In this document: piece after piece, positions 6,894 through 11,509 of the stretch
How the letters are laid out: each line of letters opens with the position of its first letter
How positions within the stretch are numbered: position 1 is the first letter of the stretch
Assembly (NCBI GenBank): GCA_031267155.1
Contig: JAIRZR010000436.1
Coordinates: 1 to 13,311, forward strand
Source: Prevotellaceae bacterium
GTDB lineage: Bacteria; Bacteroidota; Bacteroidia; Bacteroidales; UBA932
Direction: 5' to 3'
DNA: 13,311 nt
Notes under the pieces: model-generated
What the model saw: the letters and a program-made list of their open reading frames with translations, nothing else
Told to the model about the DNA's origin: nothing
Databases searched by the model: none
Translations under genes and position numbers: made by a program

Positions 6894-6953
6894 CGGACAG
6901 GAGTCCGTCATTGTAAGTGTTCGTTTCGTACCTAAACTAAGAGCGAAATGACG
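6894..6953 (+). repeat. Interspersed repeat family 3, copy 2, with a flanking hairpin
   Basis: CGTCATT (6906-6912) and AATGACG (6947-6953) bound a 48-nt unit matching 5214-5261 (opposite strand) at 37 of 48 positions. A perfect 5-bp hairpin, CGGAC-AGGA-GTCCG (6894-6907), overlaps its left end just after the WbqC stop and could slow transcription. It lacks a T-run, so it is not a canonical terminator. Confidence 0.7.
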
Positions 6954-7036
6954 CTTCGCCAGGATGTAACAGGCGGATTATGATTACATATACAGTTCAT
7001 TAAATAAGAATAATACCAGGAATATTACAAAAGCAT

Positions 7037-7044
7037 TATCTTTG
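7037..7044 (+). promoter_or_regulatory. Bacteroidetes -7 element of a candidate small RNA
   Basis: TATCTTTG, followed by CAC, is an excellent match to TAnnTTTG. The nearest downstream gene starts about 290 nt away, but a structured segment begins about 7 nt downstream, where transcription would start. No TTTG is evident at -33. Confidence 0.6.
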
Positions 7045-7050
7045 CACGAC

Positions 7051-7182
7051 AAAAAGTGTGTCGGAACTGCATACCCTCTGCTTTCGTCTGAGCCACGGGT
7101 TCCCTTGCGAATTTGGGATTACTGTTTGAAGACTGAAAGCTTTTGGAGCGTAGCTGCCATCATTATAAGATTTTCACTTTTT
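7051..7182 (+). ncRNA. Candidate structured small RNA, possibly 6S-like
   Basis: The segment starts at the predicted transcription start of the -7 box at 7037-7044 and ends in a T-run. AAAAAGTG (7051-7058) pairs perfectly with CACTTTTT (7175-7182), closing the molecule. Further in, GCTTTC (7080-7085) pairs with GAAAGC (7135-7140), and GTCT (7086-7089) with AGAC (7130-7133), with one bulged base. CTC (7076-7078) can pair with GAG (7146-7148). Between the outer and inner helices lie two largely unpaired strands of about 17 and 26 nt, giving one long irregular hairpin with a central bubble, the architecture of 6S RNA. No protein frame occupies it. The identity as 6S (or a Bacteroidales-specific relative) is inference from shape and promoter. 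A long untranslated leader of the 7335 cluster is the alternative. Confidence 0.5.
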
Positions 7183-7257
7183 ATGCAACAGTAAAGTTTC
7201 GATTGCACTTATTAAAATTATTATTAACTGTTAAAATTTTAAAACAAATGACTGTAC

Positions 7258-7287
7258 ATCCGGATTAGCGCTGAATTTTATCCGGAT
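7258..7287. repeat. Two ATCCGGAT palindromes 14 nt apart
   Basis: ATCCGGAT occurs at 7258-7265 and 7280-7287; each is self-complementary and together they can form a stem with a 14-nt loop. It lies between the candidate small RNA and the nicotinamidase-like gene, about 50 nt before the start codon. It could be an operator or a weak terminator; no T-run of useful length follows. Confidence 0.4.
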
Positions 7288-7301
7288 TTCAAAAATATGC
7301 T

Positions 7302-7309
7302 TAAATTTG
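7302..7309 (+). promoter_or_regulatory. -7 element for the nicotinamidase-VanZ-TonB-HSDR_N cluster
   Basis: TAAATTTG matches TAnnTTTG and lies 26 nt before the ATG at 7335, a leader length similar to that proposed for the gene at 1874. A -33 TTTG is not evident. Confidence 0.45.
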
Positions 7310-7334
7310 TGCTCGAAATTTTAGTTTTATAGTG

Positions 7335-8102
7335 ATGACAGATAAATCTTTACTTCTCATAATCGACGCACAATATGACTTTTGTGACGGGAAAGGCGCC
7401 TTATACGTTCCGGGAGCCGAACAGGATATGGAACGCCTGGCGCTGTTTATTCAAAATAATGTGGAAAAGCTTGACAGCATTGTTCTTTCGCAGGACGCCC
7501 ATCAGGTCATAGATATTTCGCATCCCGCCTTCTGGGTATGCAGGAATGGAAAAAATCCCGCTCCGTTTACGCAGATAAGCCTTGCAGATGTTGAAAACGG
7601 AGAATGGACTTCGATTTTCGGGAAAGAAACAGCTTTGAAATACCTGAAAGAATTGGACAGGCGGAAAGAATTTCCGCACGTAATATGGCCGGAACACTGT
7701 ATCGAAGGCAGTAAAGGCGCAGCAATTGTGGACATTGTTATGGAAGAAGTCAAAAACTGGGCGCGAATCCGGCAACTGTATTTCAAGATCGTTCAGAAAG
7801 GGAAAAATCCGTTTACCGAACATTTTGGAATAATGAATGCCGCCGTGCCTCTGAATCATGACGTTGAAACAAGATTCAATATCCCGCTTTTTGATTCTTT
7901 TCTCGGATATGATACGATTTACATAGCCGGAGAAGCGCAGAGCCACTGCGTAGCCGTTACCGTCAAGCAGCTCATGGGATTTCAGAGCATTGCAGACAAA
8001 ATTGTTATTCTGAAAAACTGCATGTCGTCGGTTGCGGGATTCGAACACCTCGCCGACGACATATACAGCCGCCTGAAACCCCATCAATTTATAGAAGCAT
8101 GA
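7335..8102 (+). CDS. Isochorismatase-superfamily hydrolase, nicotinamidase-like
   Basis: The protein has 255 residues from the ATG at 7335 (a GTG directly before it is less likely). The cysteine-hydrolase triad is visible: D11 in LLIIDAQYDF, a lysine at K155 or K157 in VQKGKNPF, and C205 in AQSHCVAVTV. D54, H56 and probably H63 in SQDAHQVIDISHPAFW fit the metal site of nicotinamidases, and WPEHCIEGSKGA (118-129) is close to their WPxHC signature. The likely reaction is deamidation of nicotinamide to nicotinate in NAD salvage. The protein is about 40 residues longer than typical PncA, with extra sequence around 65-115, so another amide substrate is possible. The stop overlaps the VanZ-like start by 4 nt (ATGA), suggesting translational coupling. 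Confidence 0.82.
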   Translation: MTDKSLLLIIDAQYDFCDGKGALYVPGAEQDMERLALFIQNNVEKLDSIVLSQDAHQVIDISHPAFWVCRNGKNPAPFTQISLADVENGEWTSIFGKETALKYLKELDRRKEFPHVIWPEHCIEGSKGAAIVDIVMEEVKNWARIRQLYFKIVQKGKNPFTEHFGIMNAAVPLNHDVETRFNIPLFDSFLGYDTIYIAGEAQSHCVAVTVKQLMGFQSIADKIVILKNCMSSVAGFEHLADDIYSRLKPHQFIEA

Positions 8103-8488
8103 TGTTAAGAATATTAAAATATCACTGGCGAGCAATTTTGTGGATTATCCTCATTGCGTTCGCCTGCCTTATGCCGGGAGACACGATTCCGAACACGTCT
8201 TTCTTCTCGAGAATACCGTATTTTGACAAAATAGTCCATTTCATGATGTATTTCATATTTGCGCTTTTCCTGATGTCGGGATTTTCGCGCCAGTACGGTA
8301 AAACATCGGCTAAAGCCTACATTTTCAGCTTTATTCTGGCTTTCCTGTTTGGCGTCATGATAGAATTTATTCAGGAAAAGGTAGGGCGCAGTTACGATGT
8401 GTACGACATGATTGCCAATACTCTGGGCGTAATAGTTTCACTGTTGTTGTTTAATACCGTTAAATGGATACTCCGAAACATTTTATAG
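8099..8488 (+). CDS. VanZ-like family membrane protein
   Basis: The protein has 129 residues with about four transmembrane segments (near 11-27, 46-61, 71-90 and 104-122). The VanZ-like pattern is visible: PYFDKIVHFMMYFIFA after the first loop, and GRSYDVYDMIANTLGVI before the last helix, with conserved D/H and D-x2-D-x3-N positions. VanZ itself affects teicoplanin resistance in enterococci, but small VanZ-like proteins are widespread in Bacteroidetes and their function is not established, so no resistance role is inferred. The start at 8099 overlaps the upstream stop by 4 nt; a second ATG at 8102 is equally possible. The 3' end overlaps the next gene by 25 nt. Confidence 0.85.
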   Translation: MMLRILKYHWRAILWIILIAFACLMPGDTIPNTSFFSRIPYFDKIVHFMMYFIFALFLMSGFSRQYGKTSAKAYIFSFILAFLFGVMIEFIQEKVGRSYDVYDMIANTLGVIVSLLLFNTVKWILRNIL

Positions 8489-9261
8489 ACAAGGATAAAT
8501 TCGATACTCTGTTTACTGAAGACAGGAGCATAAAGCAGTGGATTAAAGACAATCAGTTCGGAATATACGCCGCGCTTATCTTTCATTTGCTGATCTTTCT
8601 CGCTCTCGCTCTCAACGAAATGCATACGCTCGTTATACAGCCGAAATCAATAGAACTTATTTATAAAAATCTTGAACAGGAACCGGAAATTTCTCTTGAA
8701 GAGGAGAAAAGAAAAATTGAGGAAGAGCTTAATAAAATGTTGAGGGACATGCCCAATCCGGACATCCGCCTGCCCAATCTTGCCATGAATGCGGCGGCGC
8801 AGGGGAGCGAATCCGGCAGGGGACAGGGAACCGCCGCTTCGTTCTTTTCAAGCCGCAATTCGTCTTCCATTCGCGAAGAAAAGGAAAAAAGGGAAAAGCC
8901 GCGCGAAAACAGTAAAGTCGCCGGTATTGACAATGTTGCATTAGACGAATCGCGTCAGGATGCAGAGGATGGTCAGGCATACAAGGGGCCTTCCATTGTG
9001 TCGTACTATCTGGAAGGCAGAACGGCAATTCATCTTCCGGTGCCTTCGTACAAGTGTTTCACGGGAGGGGACGTAACCGTGCTGATTGATGTCAATCCCC
9101 AGGGATATGTAATTGCCGCCGAAATAGATAAGAAAAATTCGAACAGGGACGAATGTCTGCACCGGGCTGCCATAAATGCCGCAGAACGGGCGCGTTTTTC
9201 CCCATTGCAGAAATCGGGAACTCAGAAGGGAAATATTGTTTACCGTTTTGTAGCTCAATAG
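8464..9261 (+). CDS. TonB-like protein (energy-transducer type, single transmembrane helix)
   Basis: The protein has 265 residues: a cytoplasmic N-terminus of about 30 residues, one transmembrane helix (about 32-50, FGIYAALIFHLLIFLALAL), and a charged coiled-coil-like stretch (75-95, EEEKRKIEEELNKML). A low-complexity Gly/Ser/Glu/Lys linker follows (about 112-172), then a C-terminal domain (about 195-265) with GGDVTVLIDVNPQGYVIAAEI and AAERARFSPLQ, typical of the TonB C-terminal fold. TonB proteins pass proton-motive-force energy from ExbB/ExbD to outer-membrane transporters. No exbB or exbD lies nearby, and the linker lacks the Pro-Glu/Pro-Lys repeats of classical TonB, so the partner is unknown. 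The N-terminus before the helix is unusually long. The start overlaps the VanZ-like gene by 25 nt. Confidence 0.8.
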   Translation: MDTPKHFIDKDKFDTLFTEDRSIKQWIKDNQFGIYAALIFHLLIFLALALNEMHTLVIQPKSIELIYKNLEQEPEISLEEEKRKIEEELNKMLRDMPNPDIRLPNLAMNAAAQGSESGRGQGTAASFFSSRNSSSIREEKEKREKPRENSKVAGIDNVALDESRQDAEDGQAYKGPSIVSYYLEGRTAIHLPVPSYKCFTGGDVTVLIDVNPQGYVIAAEIDKKNSNRDECLHRAAINAAERARFSPLQKSGTQKGNIVYRFVAQ

Positions 9262-9265
9262 AATA

Positions 9266-9727
9266 ATGATACCGGAAGATATACAGCTGAACCTGCCGAC
9301 ATTCGGACACAGAATTAAAAACTCGGAGAAGGGAAAAACGATTTTCGACCCCGTACGCAATAAATATGTAGCCCTTACTCCCGAAGAATGGGTGAGACAG
9401 AATTTCCTGCAATACCTGGTGCAGATTAAGAAGACGCCCCAAAGTCTGGTACGCGTCGAAATGCATCTCAAACTGAACGGTCTGGCAAAACGAAGCGATA
9501 TTGTCGTGCATAACCGGCAGGGAAATCCCCTGCTGGCAGTGGAATGTAAAGCCCCGACAGTGAAAATAACGCAATCGGTTTTCGAACAGCTGGCACGCTA
9601 TAATTTACAGCTTAAAGTACCGTATTTAGTAGTTACTAACGGATTAACCCACTTTTTCTGTCAATATTCGGATACCGAAAAACAGTATCTTTTTCTGAAA
9701 GATATTCCGGAATATGACAGCTTATGA
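9266..9727 (+). CDS. Stand-alone HSDR_N-type PD-(D/E)xK nuclease-fold protein
   Basis: The protein has 153 residues and matches the N-terminal nuclease domain of type I restriction HsdR proteins (HSDR_N_2 type), without helicase domains. The PD-(D/E)xK core is visible: E65, D78 in KRSDIVV, then E93 and K95 in LLAVECKAP, followed by the helix ITQSVFEQLARYNLQL and the strand PYLVVTNG. TPEEWVRQNFLQYLV (38-52) is the usual N-terminal helix. Such short single-domain versions are conserved in Bacteroidales outside restriction loci, and no hsdM or hsdS lies here, so a DNA repair or housekeeping role is more likely than restriction. It begins 4 nt after the TonB-like stop and converges with the next gene across 21 nt. 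Confidence 0.85.
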   Translation: MIPEDIQLNLPTFGHRIKNSEKGKTIFDPVRNKYVALTPEEWVRQNFLQYLVQIKKTPQSLVRVEMHLKLNGLAKRSDIVVHNRQGNPLLAVECKAPTVKITQSVFEQLARYNLQLKVPYLVVTNGLTHFFCQYSDTEKQYLFLKDIPEYDSL

Positions 9728-9748
9728 GGACGAAATACTCTGTTATTT

Positions 9749-10333
9749 TCAAAAAATATACGGAATCAGCCGTTTTGTCTGTTTCATATACGCTCTGTAC
9801 TGTTCGCCGAAACGCTTGAGCATCAGTTTTTCCTGTCGGGGATACGGATGCTGAAAAAGTATTGTCAATCCGGCAGAAATAGTGAGTGCGTAGAACCAGT
9901 TGGCGGTAACAAGCGTAAAGGAAACCATCCAGAGCATCATGTCGGAATACATTGGATGGCGTACCCTTTTGTACGGACCGCAAGTGATCAGCGTGTGTTC
10001 CGTACGGATTTCGAGTACGGGGCTCCAGTTGTCGCCCAGGGTTTTATGTATCCGGTAGAACCACCACATGCTGTATGCGCCGATAAGAAAACCGGCAATC
10101 CGGATACTCTCATGCAGGGCAAACTGTCCGAATGACAGCCATCCTGTGAAAAGCCACATCATTCCCTGCACGGCAAGGGCAAAAAACATAAGCTGCGTCA
10201 GGCGTTTCTCGCGTTTCGGCGCAATCTCCGATTCCGTAGCCACATGGCTTGTCCCGTATCTTTTCGCGTAGTACATCCGGATGATATTCATGGCTATAAC
10301 CAGGACGCCCAGAAAAATTTTGTATATAATCAT
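9749..10333 (-). CDS. Isoprenylcysteine carboxyl methyltransferase-like membrane protein
   Basis: The protein has 194 residues and four or five hydrophobic segments (about 4-20, 47-68, 77-95, 131-160). The family signature GPYKRVRHPMYSDM (119-132) with R125-H126-P127 is followed by a C-terminal RFGEQYRAYMKQTKRLIP (174-191), as in bacterial ICMT/PEMT-like methyltransferases that bind S-adenosylmethionine at the membrane. The segment before it reads QHPYPRQEKLML, where many relatives have an EE-x2-L pair; here only one acidic residue (E168) is kept, with Q before it. The substrate is unknown; prenylcysteine is unlikely in a bacterium, and lipids or small hydrophobic thiols are possible. It is transcribed alone, convergent to the HSDR_N gene, from its own promoter-like site. 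Confidence 0.85.
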   Translation of the reverse strand: MIIYKIFLGVLVIAMNIIRMYYAKRYGTSHVATESEIAPKREKRLTQLMFFALAVQGMMWLFTGWLSFGQFALHESIRIAGFLIGAYSMWWFYRIHKTLGDNWSPVLEIRTEHTLITCGPYKRVRHPMYSDMMLWMVSFTLVTANWFYALTISAGLTILFQHPYPRQEKLMLKRFGEQYRAYMKQTKRLIPYIF

Positions 10334-10350
10334 GTTATTAATTTACGGCG

Positions 10351-10382
10351 CAAAAGTACGCCTTGACACAATATCCGGCAAT
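10351..10382 (-). promoter_or_regulatory. Promoter of the ICMT-like gene
   Basis: On the minus strand TACTTTTG (10358-10351) matches the -7 consensus, with ATTG (10382-10379) 20 nt upstream as a -33 element. The site lies about 18 nt before the ATG at 10333. This is the best-spaced two-box match in the window. Confidence 0.6.
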
Positions 10383-10503
10383 CACTGATTTCGGGTATTT
10401 TTTATACGGAAAATCCCCGAAGTACGGTGTACGATAAAAATTCCGTAATTTGCAAGTGGGTAAAAATTAATCCTGTATCGTACCTGATGAGAATTATATT
10501 GCG

Positions 10504-10600
10504 ATGCATAGCGAAGCATCAATATCAATAGAAAACCGTTTATCTTCCGTCACAAGCCTTTTAAGGCTTGCATACGACAGCAAGTGGCAATGCCTTTTTC
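10504..10600 (+). repeat. Interspersed repeat family 1, copy B
   Basis: Positions 10517-10588 match 1402-1473 at 61 of 72 positions without gaps, including the ACAAGCCTTTTAAGGCTTG hairpin. A GATGC/GCATC hairpin (10503-10520) precedes it, in the place of the GTCC-GTA-GGAC hairpin that precedes copy A. It ends just before the stop codon of the heptad-repeat gene at 10611. A short plus-strand frame crosses the repeat and is not counted as a gene. Confidence 0.8.
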
Positions 10601-10610
10601 GCCCAGATAT

Positions 10611-10904
10611 TTACTGTGCTAAAAGTTTTTCGATGGCTGCTGGAATGTTTTCGACGATTGCTGGACGTTTTCCAACAGTCGCCGGAGACATGCTGATGAT
10701 TGCTGGAAACTTTTCAACAGTTGCCGGCAGTTTTCCGATAACTGCATAAAACTTTCCGATGACTGCTGGAGATTTTTCGACTATTTCCCTGCTCAATTTT
10801 CTGAGTGTCAACTCGCCGCCAGCTTTTGTCTGTGCATAACATTTCTTCAGCGCTTCCGGATTTCCCGGGTTTCCATGCGGAAGAATAATGTATTTTACTA
10901 ACAT
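10611..10904 (-). CDS. HU-HIG-like N-terminus followed by seven heptad repeats
   Basis: The protein has 97 residues. Residues 1-45 (MLVKYIILPHGNPGNPEALK, KCYAQTKAGGELTLRKLSRE, IVEKS) match the start of HU-HIG/HU-like DNA-binding proteins of Bacteroidetes, which usually continue with TVSSADV-like sequence and a GDFGSF-containing beta arm for about 90-130 residues in total. Here that continuation is missing. From P46 the protein is seven 7-residue units: PAVIGKF, YAVIGKL, PATVEKF, PAIISMS, PATVGKR, PAIVENI, PAAIEKL, then LAQ and the stop. The DNA-contacting arm is therefore absent. It may be a decayed gene whose 3' part was overwritten by a minisatellite, or a functional variant with a new C-terminal surface. 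The -7 box at 10940-10933 lies about 30 nt before the start. Confidence 0.6.
   Translation of the reverse strand: MLVKYIILPHGNPGNPEALKKCYAQTKAGGELTLRKLSREIVEKSPAVIGKFYAVIGKLPATVEKFPAIISMSPATVGKRPAIVENIPAAIEKLLAQ
10623..10769 (-). repeat. 21-bp minisatellite, seven units
   Basis: Seven degenerate 21-bp units lie in phase with the codons of the HU-HIG-like gene. On the plus strand each resembles TTTTC-nAC-nnT-nGC-nGG with variable fill. Units diverge by several bases, so the array is not a fresh expansion. The plus strand is also open across the array. Confidence 0.85.
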
Positions 10905-10932
10905 AATCTGTTTATTTAAAAATTACAATGTA

Positions 10933-10940
10933 CAAAAGTA
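10933..10940 (-). promoter_or_regulatory. -7 element for the HU-HIG-like gene
   Basis: On the minus strand TACTTTTG matches TAnnTTTG and lies about 30 nt before the ATG at 10904. A TTTG (10959-10956) lies 15 nt upstream, closer than usual for a -33 box. Confidence 0.45.
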
Positions 10941-11219
10941 TAAAAATATTCGGTACAAATCATTTTTTTCTGCCAATTTGTTTTTCCTTCAACTTCAGTA
11001 CTGTTATTCGTTGAAAATAAAAGCAATGTGATTGAAAATATTTTTTTGTACAGTTGAAAAAATATGAGATTTTTCACCACAAACATTATCTGTGCGGGCA
11101 ATATGTGGCTGACTTTCGCGCCGAAAGAAGTCTGAACCATGATTTCCCTGAATAAAGGACTAACATGATTTTCTGCCATCAAGGTAATCATTTAATTCCA
11201 TAAATCAAGGTTCAGGCAA
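10941..11219. other. AT-rich intergenic stretch, no gene recognised
   Basis: The left half is very AT-rich. A perfect hairpin CTTTCG-CGC-CGAAAG sits at 11113-11127. On the minus strand two AATCATG words within about 40 nt, before TTCAGAC, suggest a degenerate repeat. A 91-codon minus-strand frame (10916-11191) has no recognisable homology and odd composition, so I do not call it. Confidence 0.4.
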
Positions 11220-11437
11220 CTGAAATTTCTACCAATATTTCATCCCTGACGGGATTTTTGATTCTGGCAATGTTATATGCTTTTTGCATTAAACCCTTTA
11301 ATGGGGGACTGACGGGATTTTTTATCGCATCCATAATCTGCTTCATATTAGTTGTTTGAGATGTTGTTATATGAAAGGGATGATATGTCGGTATGGCGTG
11401 CAATTTGTTCGTTATATCCTGTTTATTTCGCATCCCT
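11220..11437 (-). repeat. Repeat-derived stretch related to family 1 (hairpin plus TAGAAA box)
   Basis: TTTCTACCAATATTTCATCC followed by TGACGGGAT (11226-11255) has the same layout as TTTCTATTGATATTAATGCC followed by CTACAGGC (1555-1581): a TTTCTAyyrATATT box and then a short-loop hairpin, here ATCCC-TGAC-GGGAT (11242-11255). A second degenerate GACTGACGGGAT lies at 11307-11318. On the minus strand the box and hairpin read as NPVRDEILVE, a peptide string I recall from many Bacteroidetes hypothetical proteins, which suggests those are repeat translations. The 85-codon frame at 11212-11469 is therefore treated as repeat, not as a gene. Confidence 0.55.
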
Positions 11438-11475
11438 AAAAAACTAAGAGCGCTGACACGCGCCAGCACTCTTAG
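11438..11475 (-). terminator. Rho-independent terminator of the GH109-type gene
   Basis: On the minus strand the stem CTAAGAG-T-GCTG (11475-11464) pairs with CAGC-G-CTCTTAG (11455-11444) around an 8-nt loop. That gives eleven pairs and a single mismatch, followed directly by six T residues (11443-11438). It lies 35 nt past the stop codon at 11510. Confidence 0.88.
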
Positions 11476-11495
11476 TTCTTAACTCTTAGTTCTTA
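11468..11495. repeat. 14-bp tandem duplication next to the terminator
   Basis: ACTCTTAGTTCTTA is present twice in direct tandem (11468-11481 and 11482-11495), followed by the partial third start ACTTT. The unit includes one arm of the terminator stem, so it probably arose by slippage or duplication of that arm. Confidence 0.85.
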
Positions 11496-11509
11496 ACTTT
11501 CTATCGGTT

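Noticed and set aside
8099..8488. Glycopeptide resistance gene from the VanZ similarity
   Set aside because: Small VanZ-like proteins are common in Bacteroidetes outside resistance clusters, and no vanHAX-type genes are nearby.
9266..9727. Type I restriction system
   Set aside because: Only the HSDR_N-type domain is present; there are no helicase, methylase or specificity subunit genes in the window.
10429..10483. Inverted octamers GTACGATA and TATCGTAC
   Set aside because: The arms are short with a 39-nt loop and no nearby promoter or gene start; chance is a sufficient explanation.
10504..10749. Plus-strand frame with AGxFxT-type repeats
   Set aside because: It is the antisense reading of the 21-bp minisatellite plus repeat family 1; the HU-HIG-like N-terminus fixes the coding strand as minus.
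10623..10769. Possible CRISPR array because of regular repeats
   Set aside because: The period is 21 bp with no separate conserved repeat and unique spacer, and the units are codon-phased inside a protein gene.
10916..11191. Minus-strand frame of 91 codons
   Set aside because: No recognisable homology, AT-driven composition, and it overlaps the promoter region of the HU-HIG-like gene.
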